This document shows, piece after piece, positions 50,442 to 61,395 of a DNA stretch of 64,000 nucleotides. The first letter of the stretch is position 1; every line of letters starts with the position of its first letter. The notes beneath the pieces are model-generated. The model was not told where the DNA came from. It did not search any database and saw only the letters and a program-made list of their open reading frames with translations. Source of the stretch: Boswellia sacra (lineage: Eukaryota; Streptophyta; Magnoliopsida; Sapindales; Burseraceae); NCBI GenBank assembly GCA_013180625.2, contig SNVD02004904.1, positions 62,001 through 126,000 on the forward strand. Reading direction: 5' to 3'. A program made the translations under genes and the position numbers.

Positions 50442-50980
50442 AGCTAAAGCAAAAGAGCAAGCTTTCCCAAATCAAAGGGTTTTATTTTAAAAAATAAAAT
50501 AAAATAAAATTAGACAAATTTGATAAGTTTAAACAAAAGCAGCCAAAAATGACCTACCGAACTACCCAAAATACCCCTCAAGAAAAGGGCACACAAAATT
50601 TAAAATACGACAGCATTTTGGCGCGGACTGGATTCTACTCGCGGTAACGGAATTTTAACTATTTCTGGTACTTTTAACTTTTAAGCTATCGATTTTTAAT
50701 ATTTAATATTTTTCTTGTTTTTCTATTTTTCTTTTGGAAAAATTATTTCTAAAGGAATCTATTGGGCCGACAAGTGACAGGCGCAAAGGCCCAGTAATAT
50801 ACTGTCAGCGCACCGGTACCAATACATTTCCTCTTGAGTCCCAAAAAGCGGTGGCTCCAGAATCTCCAAACCAACAAACTTCCAAATGCTGCTTCGTCGC
50901 TCGCTCTCCAACTCACTTTCACTTCACCTCCAAAAATCCCCTTTCAATTTCATCTCATTTCTTTCTCTCCACATTTATTC
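50442..50980. promoter_or_regulatory. Shared divergent promoter of RH13 and the HAD gene
   Basis: This 539-bp region separates the two start codons. It contains an E2F-type site TTTGGCGC at 50617-50624, followed by GGACTG, and two site II elements, TGGGCC at 50763-50768 and its reverse GGCCCA at 50788-50793. Site II motifs are known in plant ribosome-biogenesis and growth-related promoters, which suits RH13. No TATA box is obvious on either side. The part next to the HAD gene (50840-50980) is C/T-rich leader. Confidence 0.6.
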
Positions 50981-52167
50981 ATGCCCTTGCTTCTCTCCAA
51001 GTCATTTCTTTTTCTCCCCAAAAACCCCTTTCCTCCCGTATCCACCGTCACCTCCCTGATGGCTGCCTCAGCCAAACCGCGCCTCCGCGGCGTCGTTTTC
51101 GACATGGACGGAACCCTAACGGTCCCCGTCATCGACTTCCCCTCAATGTACCGGGCCGTCCTCGGAGACGACGAGTACAAGCGAATCAAAGCCCAGAACC
51201 CCACTGGAATCGATATTCTGCACCATATCGAGAGCTGGAGCCGCGATAAGCAACACCAAGCCTATCAAACCATCGCCGATTTCGAGCGCAAGGGCCTTGA
51301 TCGCCTCCAAATCATGCCCGGTAAGCCCCCTAAATTTTATCTATAATTTCTCCCTGGTTTTTGAATTCTGCTGCTTAGCTTAACTTAATCTGTTGGAGAA
51401 AAATGTCAAATTATAATTTTTTAGTCAAGTGATGGATATGGAATGTTACTAAAAATTCACTGCGCTTAGTGCATTAAACCCAAATCATTGATTTCATGAT
51501 TATCAAGACTAGTCTACTGTAATGGTTGATTAAAATTGTTGATTATTTGCTTATGCACCGTTCTTTTGGCATGATTTGAACCAAAGTGGTGGTCAAAGGA
51601 TTCCCAGGGATTCCATCAACAACGTTAATAATTTTGCGAATCCGATTTTAGTCTTTGGCAATTTAAGCTCATCATTAGAAGAGTTACACCCAAACATTCC
51701 ATTTACTTATTGGGTGCTTTAAAAGCAAATGTCAAATTAGTGGAAAATGATTTTGTTGATTTGCTATAATGGGGTCATTGTAGCTCTTACTTTGATCCTT
51801 AAGGAAGGTAGTGTAACGATTCATCCCAAATATTACTATTCGTCGGAACCGGAATATTTGAAACCTGTATTCATAAAATCTGAAATGACTATACTTCTGA
51901 TGTGCTACTCTGGTAAAAACATTTATAACAGAGTATATCTAGTTCGGATTCTTATTAAAATACTGAAAATACTCATTTGAAAATTTTTCATGAAATTCCT
52001 TATTACATTGTTTTTCTAACTTGACCAACTTGTAAATCCTTTAAAAGACACTTCTAAAATATATATTCCTCACAATATAAGTTAAAAAGAATAACATTCA
52101 TATTTAATAATACTAACTAGTATAATAATTTATCATATTATTTTTCAAAAATCTTTAATGATCATAC

Positions 52168-52224
<57 letters not shown>

Positions 52225-55200
52225 CATGATCTAAAATAGATAAAAGTTAATTAATTCAAATTTATATAAAAAATTTAAAGTTCAGTAAGTAATTTACTCA
52301 TGGAATTTGAGTTCATTTTTTACTAAGAAACGTTTTAACAAATTATTTGATAGTCAGAAAATATCATGAAAAACCATTTTCGAGGACTAGAAACTTCTTT
52401 TCTTCGGTTTGTAAAATACATGTATTGACATATAAAAAAATAGGTATGGTTAGAAAGAGCATGAAATAAGCTTTAAGATGATATATAGCTTGGTTGATAA
52501 CTCATCGAATATTGGCCGGAAAATGAATAGGAAGCCGTTGGCTTCCAAGCTTCGATTTGCAAAAGCGGTGGAGAAACAAGTGACAAGGTGGACATGATTT
52601 AAAAGAGGATAGAATAAGCTTCGAAAATGTATATGGCTCCATTGAAGGCTCACTAGAAATTGGTCAGAATCGGCGGTTAAACAAACCAAAAGGTTCCCTC
52701 TGGAATTCTCTGGTTGGGCTTTAGATAAAAGACTGATCCTATATAAAATTATCAAAATGCCATTCAATACTAATTTTCTCATATCTTGTTCATTTTAACT
52801 CCGATTTGCGCACATTTTGTGGTAAAACGATCATTATTACGAGTTCTATTCTTAAATAATAAAATAATGATATAATTAAAAATAAAATAATAAAATTAGA
52901 AATTAAGTAAGTATCAAAATCCTAAAGGATAGACTATTTATCTGAAATATTTGGACCGTTCACGAAAGAATCGAAACAATATGGTTCAGGATATTACAAT
53001 TTGAGCTTAAATTCAATGAGTGGATTACTTACTAAGCTTTAAACTTTTTCATACAAATTTGAATTAATTATCTTATATCTATGTTAGGTCATTAGTTCAT
53101 ATATATGAACTGTTAAAGATTTTTGGAAAATAAAATGATATATTGTTATACATTTTATTGTTATTAAATAAAAATTTTAAATGTTATTCCTTTTAGCTTA
53201 TATTGTGAAGAATATATATTTTGGAAGTATTTTTGAAAGGATTTGCAGGTTTGTTAAGTTAGAAAAACAATGAAAACTCTACCGAATTTTTATTAAAATT
53301 TTTAAAGGAGTATTTTTAGTATTTTAATAAAAGATCTAAATTAGAAATACTTTATTATAAATGTTTTTATTAGAGTAGTGCAGTAGAAGCAAAGTGATTT
53401 TAGTTTTTAAGGAGACACGTTTCAAATATTGCTTTCCTTCGGAGCGCCCGAATATGAGGAATAATGATATTTGGGATGGATCGTTACAAATTGATATCAA
53501 AGCTTAGGTTACAGATTCTTTAGACTTTTTTTATGATTTGTGAATGTAGTTTTTAGCAATGATGTGTAAAGTAGCATTTTTCTTTAAGTTTAGCATGCAT
53601 TGTTACTGCACAAGCATGAAGCCTGTAAGAGAATTGAGAGCACCTCCTGTATTGAAAGTAGGAAAATAAGCCTTAATATGAGGTAGTAATAAGATTCCTA
53701 TGCAGTTATTAAGCACTTGGAAAGTTAAGTTATAGATTCGATTTTTTTGAGCTTTATTTCATCTTATCTTTTTAAGTATCTATTTTTTGTAACATCCTTG
53801 ATTTCTTTTTTTGTATTTCACATAAGTATGCTTTAGTCGTGTTAAATTTGAATGAGATGTCAATCTTGTTTGAAGCAGATTTGACTTATGAGAAGGAATT
53901 GTTTGAATTATTGAATGGAAGAATATGAGCTTAGTATTCGTGTTTAATCCGACTTTGATCATGAATTTTAAGGATGAAATTTTATATGGGGGATAGATTA
54001 TAATACCTGGAACAATATTGTTTCGATTATTTGGGATTAATAGTCATTCTTTAGGATTTTGAATATCAACTTAATTCCTAATTTCTCTTATTTTATTTTT
54101 AATTATATCATCATTTTATTTGATAGAACTCGTAATAATGATTGTTTTGGCGCAAATAGTGTGCAAATTGAAGTCAAAATGAACAATATATGAGAACATT
54201 AGTATCGAAGAGCATTTTGATAATTTTAGGCGGGATCAGCCTTTTATATAAAGCTCAGATTGCCAGCCAATGGTCTTCGACCGCCGATTCCAGCAAGTCT
54301 CCGGTTGAGCCATATACCTTTTGAAGTTTATTCTGTCATCTTTCCAACCGTGTTCATCTTGTCACTTTGTTTTCCACCGTTTTTGTAGATTGTAGCTTGG
54401 AAGTCAAAGGCTTCCTATTTATTTCGGGCGACAGTCGGTGAGTTATCGGCCGAGTTTTATATCATTTTAAAGTTAATTTTATGCTCTTTCTAACCATACT
54501 TATTTTTTTAAATGCTGATATTTTCACAAATCGAAGAAAAGAAGTTTTGGTTCCTATGCATTTCCTGGCGCTAATTTCCAGTTATGGTTTTCGATGATGT
54601 TTTCCTGCCATCAAACAATTTGTTAAAATGTTTCTTAGTCAATGATGAGCTTGAATTCACTGAGTGGATTACTTACTAAGCTTTAAACTTTTTTATACAA
54701 ATTTGAATTAATTATCTTTTATCTATTTTAGATTAACTAATATATATATATATAATGGTTGATATGATTGATGAGTTAGTAGCATTAAATGCAGTTTGTT
54801 GACTTTCAATCTCAATCATTGGATTTTGTGAGATCAATGGTTAGAAAATTATGTAAAAAATTTATGTTAAATTATGCCCTCCTATATATAAGTTGATGAA
54901 GATTTTTGGAAAATAATATGATATATTGCTTTACAGGGTAGTTTATTAAATAAGAATTTTGAATGTTATTCCTTTTAACTTATAATTTGAAGAATATATA
55001 TTTTAGAAGTGTTTTTTTAAAGGATTTGCAGGTTAGTTAAGTTACAAAAATAGGGGATACCCTGTCAAATTTTCATTAAAATTTTTCAAAAGAATATTTT
55101 TAGTATTTTAATAAAAGATCTAAACTAGAAATACTTTGTTATAAATGTTTTATTAGAGCAGCACAGCAGAAGTATAGGTTGTGTTTGTTTGTGTATTTCA

Positions 55201-58200
55201 AGTTTTTGTTTCAAAATTTGGAAAGAATATGTTATTGATTTTGAATTTTTTCGAATTTTGAAAATGATATATGGCTGATATTGATTTAATTGTATTCATA
55301 AATGTGCATTTTAAGAAAATAGTATTTTGAAAATGCTAACAAACAAAGCCGTAGTGATTTCAGTTTTTATGAAGACATGTTTCAAATATTGCTTTCCTTC
55401 TGAGTGCTCGGATTCGAGGAATAGTGATATTTTTGGGATGGATCGTTACAGCTATGCTCAAGCCTTTAGACCTTTACCTTGACTGGTGGTAAACACTAAA
55501 CTGGTGCGATACCTTACAAATTTGTGCATTAAAAAAAATAGTCACAGATTAGAATCTTCTTAGTGCAGTCAACAACAGTCTATAGTAACCACTCTTCATG
55601 GAGACTATTCAACATCAAATTATCAAACAGTGAACTAGTCTACTTGGAATAATTCACAAGTCCGGAAATAGCTATAAAAGTATCAAGCTATAGATCAAGA
55701 CTAACAAGTTTGTTAGAAGCTTTAGCTTTTTTCATCCTTCGGCTCTGTAAGATCAACGGGGATGATCAACCAAAGCTTTTTAAACAATATACAGATTATC
55801 CATCACACATAAACTCCGTACCTAAAACAGAACGGAAAAAATAAAAATAAAAATAAAAAATCCATGAGAACAAAATTTACAAAAAATTTTCTTTATTTAA
55901 GAAAACAATGGATATACACAAAAGGCCCTGGAAGAACACACTTATAGAAAGAGATGTTGAAAATTCCAAGAAGGATGTCTCCGTTTGATACCAAAAAATA
56001 CAATGCTAATAAAAAACTGCTATTGTCTTTGTGGTTATCAGATCATTGCCAGAGAAGATAAGTGGCTGATGAAGTGTGATACTGTATCTGAAAGAGGAGC
56101 TATTAAGGTTATCAAAATTCAAATACGGTCTCATGCTCAAGCCATATTTTATTCTTTTGCCCTCAGTACCCAAAGAAAGCAGGCGGTTGGCAGGCAGGCG
56201 ACGGATCAGAAAATTGTCAATGCCACTAAACTATCATAAAATCAAAACTGTTATGAATTGTATCAACTCACAGCAGAAAAGCCTAACCAAAAGTTAAAAT
56301 ATCCCTCGGTTAACTTAATGTACATTTAAGGATAAATATGAACCCATTTAGGACCAATTACCAATGCCATATAACATAGACAAGCTGAGCCAAACCAACC
56401 CAGACAAGACAATCAGATTCGAGACCAAAAGTATTCACAGTGCTAAAACTATTGGCTAAGGTTAGATTAAAAGATTATAGATGATGCACTTAGTGATTGA
56501 ATTGGCTTTTGTTAGAGATGATTTGGGTTTGGGTTTCTATAAATTATAGATGATGTTTGGTTAGAGAGTGTGAGCATTTGTAGATACTATTCTGTACCTA
56601 CCTGAACTAAGTGCAATTGAAATATATCGAATTTGCAGATATAGTGATTGATTTGGGTTTTGTTATGTGGTTAATGATTGTGCAGGTGCAGAACAGCTTT
56701 GTGGCTTTCTTGATTCAAATAAGATAAGGTCAGGCTCTGTTGAGATCGTTTGTTATGTAGTTTTGACAGATAATGTGATGGTGTATGGCTGCTTGAAATT
56801 ATGGGAATTTTGTCAGACTCTGTTGTTTGTATTTTGCTTGCAGTTTTTCTAACTGCTAATCAACATCATCAGCTGATTAAAACTATGTTGTAGTTAAGGT
56901 TACAATTCTTTTATTTCCTGTTTCCAGAAGGGGATTGATTACTCGCAATGTTAAGGAAGCAGTTGATATATTTCATCAGCGGTTTGGGGTTAGTTTTCCG
57001 AAGCATTACTCTGTAGTTTGTCTATAGAATTGATCGAGTTTTACTTGAATTTATTCACGTAGAGCTGTTTACAAAGTCTTTTTTTGTTAACGGAGAACTT
57101 TACAGTATATTTCCTTAGTTTGTGTGTTCTAATTTGTCTGAAAAGTGTGCACAAAATGCTGTAATTGGCCTGATGTTGTCCCTTTTTAGAATCTCTATTA
57201 TGGATGACTAGCATTGCTTAAAAATAACGTGATTCTGGCTTTTAGTAAAATTCCTTCTGTGACTACCTTGTCTGTTGACTTTGCTCAGTCGCAACTGCCT
57301 TTGACAGATGACTTTGATTAGCTTAGGAATGTATAAATTCAGCTTCATTTATCTCTATTTTTTCTCTCACCCCATTGGTAGCAAACTTTCCGTGACTGTG
57401 AGGGGACTATAATCTTGGACTTTCCTTTCGCAAAATCTCTCTCTCTCTCTCTCTCTCTCACATTATTCTTTTCAACTTAATCCTGCCCTGACCTTGCCAT
57501 CCCTGCCAAATTTAAACACAACACTGTGCCAAGTTAAATTATGAGTCTGGATTTCATCATAGTACCTCTTGTATGGTTTCAAGTGATCCAATCAACTGAA
57601 CTACCTGCAAAACTTGTCCTCTATGAAGCTTAATTTTGAATCTTCCCGTTATTTGTCATTGCCTCAGGTAACATTTTCTCCAGCACTAAGCAGGGAGTTT
57701 CATCCTTATAAACCAGATCCAGCTCCATTACTCCATATTTGTTCAGCATGGGAAGTTCAGCCTAATGAAGTCATGATGGTTGGTGATAGCCTTAAGGATG
57801 ATGTAAGTTTTCATTTATTGGTGATCCAATAGAATGTCCTTCATTTTCTTTTTGTCTTCCTAAAATTTTAGTTGTGGCCCATTTGTGGACTCAAATGATT
57901 AGGTCCTAACTGTATTTCGATAGTATGAAAAGGGAAAAAGGAAAGATCAGATAAATCTTGGACCTCTGGTTTTGTGGAGCACATGAACCTGCGCTTTTTT
58001 CGTTAACAAACTTATGATGTTTCTGACATATTAAGGGAGTTACAAATAACTAAGCAATGTGCCAAATCAAGATGATTCGGTACCTGGCTTTTTGCAGGTC
58101 GCTTGTGGGAAACGAGCAGGTGCTTTCACTTGCTTGCTTGATGAAACTGGGAGGTATAGCATCAGTGATTTTGCCAAGCTGGATCTTCAACCAGATTTCA

Positions 58201-58262
58201 CGGTGTCTTCACTGACCGAAGTTTACTCACTATTAGAAGCAAATTTTGACTTGACACCATGA
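50981..58262 (+). CDS. HAD-superfamily hydrolase (phosphatase-like), At2g33255-type
   Basis: A haloacid-dehalogenase-fold hydrolase, probably a small-molecule phosphatase; the substrate is unknown. Five exons: 50981-51320, 56686-56728, 56928-56988, 57668-57802, 58098-58262. All borders are GT-AG with matching phase; 744 nt, 247 residues, about the length of Arabidopsis At2g33255 and similar throughout by memory. Catalytic motifs: FDMDGT (nucleophile Asp41, Asp43), Thr133 in LITRN, Lys163 in PYKPDP, and GDSLKDD (Asp188, Asp192, Asp193). The frame is open upstream to an ATG at 50834. I chose 50981 (MPLLLSKSFLFLPKNPFPP) because it matches the family start. An internal ATG (residue 27, MAASAKPRLRG) is an alternative. 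The first 30 residues look like an organelle transit peptide (inference). Intron 1 is 5365 bp because of LTR retrotransposon insertions. Confidence 0.92.
51812..52998 (-). mobile_element. Gypsy-type LTR in reverse orientation, in HAD intron 1
   Basis: On the minus strand the LTR begins TGTAATATCCTGAACCATAT (52998 downward) and ends GGGATGAATCGTTACA at 51812, 1187 bp. It matches in inverted orientation the LTR at 53999-55450 across its length. No primer-binding site or internal region of its own is seen, so it is a solo or truncated LTR. An (AT) tract at 52166-52220 interrupts it. Confidence 0.75.
52166..52220. repeat. (AT)n microsatellite inside an LTR
   Basis: A TA dinucleotide tract of about 55 bp within the reversed LTR. 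It is absent from the other LTR copies at the corresponding place, so it expanded after insertion. Confidence 0.9.
53000..55450 (+). mobile_element. Deleted Gypsy-type LTR retrotransposon in HAD intron 1
   Basis: The order on the plus strand is as follows. A truncated 5' LTR (53000-53488) retains only its 3' part, ending GATCGTTACA. A degenerate primer-binding site TGATATCAAAGC (53492-53503) is close to TGGTATCAGAGC, complementary to initiator tRNA-Met. An internal remnant of about 0.5 kb holds an integrase C-terminus-like trace (ADLTYEKELFELLNGRI then a stop, about 53875-53930). A polypurine tract ATATGGGGGATAG (about 53984-53996) precedes the 3' LTR (53999-55450), which begins TATAATACC (decayed TG) and ends GATCGTTACA. 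The 3' LTR carries an extra segment at about 54738-54893 belonging to the dispersed repeat seen near 34 kb. The missing 5' LTR part ends exactly where the reversed LTR (51812-52998) abuts. No coding capacity remains. Confidence 0.75.
57437..57459. repeat. (CT)n microsatellite in HAD intron 3
   Basis: A run of about eleven CT dinucleotides, 209 bp before the splice acceptor of exon 4. It may expand the local pyrimidine content but does not touch the splice site. Confidence 0.95.
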
Positions 58263-59727
58263 TTTTCAAACCATTTGAAAGGGGTGAGTGAACCTTGCTG
58301 GACAATCATCATGTGGATTAAGCTTACCCAAATTCTAGGAAGGCCTACTCTGGTTATAGAGTATGGAAATCATGGTTAGGTAAAAAATTTTCTTTTAGTA
58401 ATGATTAAACCTCAATCTATGAGACACACTAAAATTCCTTGAACACAAACAGTGAAAGAACTTTGGGAATTATCAAAATTTGTCGCTGAATGCTTGGTCT
58501 GACCTGAGTAATGGAAATCAATATTTTGATTTTTTATCAGATTACTGACCTGCAAAATAGCAGGGCATTTCTATATAGTCGATTTAAGTTGATGAGAATT
58601 AGGAGGCATGGCTCAAGTGATGATTTCTGAGGACGCATGATCCTGAATTGTGCAGGAGAGGCTATTGTTGTAAAGTGTACGTGCAATTTTTGTTTTAGAT
58701 GAAGCGATAGGATGACGTCGGAGAAATGCCTTCGTGCCTTTCGTTCATTCAATGAATGAAAAAAAAAAAAAAGAACTCCTTTGATGGCTTGTCTTTTTCC
58801 TATTGATTATACCTTCTAAGCATCATGTATTTTTAGGGTATTATCATTTAACACCCTAGGATTTAACTAAACTAAACTCTATTATGCCACCAACCGTCCT
58901 ATAAATCATCAAGTAACATTATCAGAAGGAACTGTTCATTGTGTTACTAGTATTCATTAGTTTGTTCAATTTTACCTTATTTTTGAGTAATTGACCATAG
59001 AAAGATCGCAATGTGGTGCTCGTTGTAGATAACCGTGAGCGTGAGGCGGGGTGGATTGACACTTTGAACCAAGACGAGGCAAGGGTTGTGTTTTGCTCCT
59101 ACACTACAATCAAGATAATGGTTTTGTCGAGGCACTGATAAAAATGCATTTTATCAATATAATATATATCGATAATAAAGTCTTAGCTTATCTTTGCCTT
59201 ACTTTACAAAAACGCGCCTCGACATAGATACAACCAAGTGCTTATTTTCTTTGGCTTAGTCTGCAGGTTGATAATATTTCCCTAAAATCTTAAAATTTTT
59301 TATTTAATTAATTATTAATTAAGGTAAATGAGATGAATAAGTTGTATAAAAGATCTTATTTCAATTGTTATTACATAGATCTACCATTATTCATTGGAAC
59401 CAAATACTATTTTTTTTTAAACGAGGGTGAATAACCCATTAGAGATATAATGGAACTTATGCTTTTTTTTAATCAAATTTTGATGTATTTAAATCTTTGC
59501 CAAATTTTCAAAAAGGGTCCAAATTTAAATGTGGATCAAAAAAATGATCCAAACATTGAAAAATTTATATGTGACATATAAGTTTTTTAAAATTAGTCCA
59601 TTTATCAAAGAGACCTCTTAAATAATATCATTTTTCAAATTTCCCTAAATCTTTTATCTACTCTCACTTTCAATTCATTTGGTGGCGTTAACTAAAAAAT
59701 TAAGAAAAAAAAAAAAGATCCATAAAA
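58263..59727. other. Intergenic stretch downstream of the HAD gene
   Basis: It contains the HAD 3' UTR and A+T-rich DNA. The minus frame 58537-58752 has no recognisable domain. A poly-A run (58761-58773) lies about 0.5 kb after the stop codon. No gene is supported. Confidence 0.5.
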
Positions 59728-59837
59728 CGACCATCGTGCGGCTCGAACCGACGAATACAAGGTTGAGAGTGCGGCTCGAACCTTCGAATACAAGGTTAAG
59801 AGCCTCGGTTGCCCTCTACCGACGAGGCTAGACGGGC
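59728..59837 (-). pseudogene. tRNA-Lys(CTT)-like relic with an internal 33-bp duplication
   Basis: On the minus strand it begins GCCCGTCTAGC, the 5' end of plant tRNA-Lys(CUU). It continues with a D-arm/A-box-like GGTAGAGGGC, an anticodon loop CTCTTAAC (anticodon CTT), and a T-arm/B-box GGTTCGAGCC. It then repeats the anticodon-3'-to-T-arm section and ends GATGGTCG, which pairs with the 5' end with one mismatch. The duplicated 33-bp units are 59736-59768 and 59769-59801. In the second unit on the minus strand the loop reads CTCAACC instead of CTTAACC. At 110 nt it is too long for a normal tRNA and is probably non-functional. Confidence 0.75.
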
Positions 59838-59852
59838 AAATTTGGCAAAAGT

Positions 59853-59955
59853 AACTCCGTTAATAACTCCGTTAAATCTATAACAAAACTTGCGTATATA
59901 TATAGCCGTTAACAGTTACAACCAAGAGCGCGCCAAATTCCCTTCCGAGTCCGTT
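59853..59955 (+). promoter_or_regulatory. Promoter motif cluster: MSA-like AACGG cores, TATA and E2F-type site
   Basis: Within about 100 bp there are four CCGTT (reverse AACGG) cores at 59857-59861, 59869-59873, 59906-59910 and 59951-59955. The third, reverse AACGGCTA, fits the MSA element bound by MYB3R factors in G2/M-phase genes. A TATATATATAG box is at 59894-59904. An E2F-type site GCGCCAAA (reverse TTTGGCGC) is at 59930-59937. The cluster lies 165-270 bp before the first ATG of the next gene. Function is inferred from motif matches only. Confidence 0.5.
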
Positions 59956-60119
59956 AAACTCAACCACCGTGAACATGAATTACAATTTTCATTCCCAATG
60001 ACCAAAAAGCCCCTACAGTTCCTTCTCAGTGCTTGTATAAATAAACAGATAAATAAGTGAACTCCTCCAATGCCCATGCTCTGCTCTGCTCGTTCCCCGG
60101 AAACAAAAACTAAAAGAAA

Positions 60120-61395
60120 ATGAGTTGTGAAAAGATTCAACGTCAAGAACCTCTTGAAGGCCAAGCAACCGCAATAATGGATTCCTTTTCTTTTTTTGAT
60201 GACGACCCCACTACCGTTACTACCACCAACCGCTTCTCTAACCTCCACATTACGACCCACCCACCTTGTTCTACCTGCGGTTGCAGCGGTAGTTTTACCG
60301 CCGCCCCCTCCTCCTCCTCTGTCTCTCAGAGTCACAAACGCCCCTCCTCTGAACCCTCTCTCTCACCCAATCCCAAGAAACACAACCACCCCAACTCTCC
60401 CTTTTCCTTCTCCAAGATTCCTCTTCCTACCACCACCACCACCGCCTCGCCCTCTTCCACAGGCCCGTTACCGTCCCAGCCCCCTCTCCGCCGCACCGTT
60501 TCTGATCCCTCTGACCCGTTCACTACGCTGGTGACGGCGGAATCGCCTCAGTCCCCGCCACAGCAGAATGCCGACGTCGTGGCTTGCTCTGGGACGCCGT
60601 TCTCGGCTGCAAAGTTGCCGCCTCGACCACCCACTTTGAGGAGGTCGGTGTCTGACCCTATGCCGTCTCCTGCCAAGACTTTTTCCTGTTCATGCGACAC
60701 CGGGGCAGCCAATGAGTCTCCTAATGCGAGGGTTTGTGTCTTGCTTTCTTTCTGATGCCTAATTATCAAGATTCTTGAAATGCATTTAATTTCATGGCTT
60801 TATAAATTATAATGTTATTAGTGTTTGTGTAATTGTCTCAGTCAGTCCAGATTCTTGGCTTCAATTGGGAAGGAATTTTATTACGTTTTATTGTCTCTTA
60901 ATTATATTGGACATGAATTTTTCAAGATTTTGAGATGGATCATTTCTAAATGAATGTGATATATGTTGATTCTTTGACTGAAATTGTACTTTTGACAGTT
61001 GGCGAGGAGGATGAGTTCTTGCTTTCATGAGATGACTAGGAAATGGGATGCACTCCTTACTATTGAAGAAGAAAGTGGCAGCAGGGAAGATATCATTACC
61101 AACCAGATCAACAACAATGACACCAACAACCAGAACAGTGCCAACGATGAAACTAAGGTACATTTTTTTTAAGAAAAATTGTTGGTCTCTGCGTTAACTG
61201 TGAAAATTAAAGAAAGATAGATTAAGATTTTAATGGTTTGTTTGTTAATTAATGCAGGGAAATTCTGAGGAGGGTTATGTTGAAGCTGTGGCAGAGAAAA
61301 TTGGGGAGTTTTTGAGTATACGTTTAACTTGTCCTTGTGGCCGAAGCTATCAGATTCTTCTCTCTGGACAAAACTGCTTCTACAGGGTCAGTTAG
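60120..61395 (+). CDS. Plant protein of unknown function with Ser/Pro-rich N-terminus and C-terminal Cys motif
   Basis: Three exons, 60120-60731, 60999-61157 and 61258-61395, join in phase 0 at AGG|GTTTGT, AAG|GTACAT and their acceptors, giving 302 residues. A second in-frame ATG at 60177 (MDSFSFFDDDPTTV) would give 283; the first ATG is taken by default. Residues 20-200 are low-complexity (Ser, Pro, Thr, Asn) with two copies of a Ser-phosphorylation-like phrase, LRRTVSDP and LRRSVSDP. A helical segment LARRMSSCFHEMTRKWDALL begins exon 2. Exon 3 holds the compact conserved-looking block IRLTCPCGRSYQILLSGQN before CFYRVS and TAG. The end AGG|GTCAGT is itself a good splice donor, so the true C-terminus could lie in a further exon, for example after ATATGCAG at 61914-61921. 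I do not recognise a named family. The promoter motifs suggest cell-cycle-linked expression. Confidence 0.7.

Noticed and set aside
59728..59837. Functional tRNA-Lys gene
   Set aside because: The internal 33-bp duplication makes the molecule 110 nt, with two T-arm-like segments and an acceptor mismatch.
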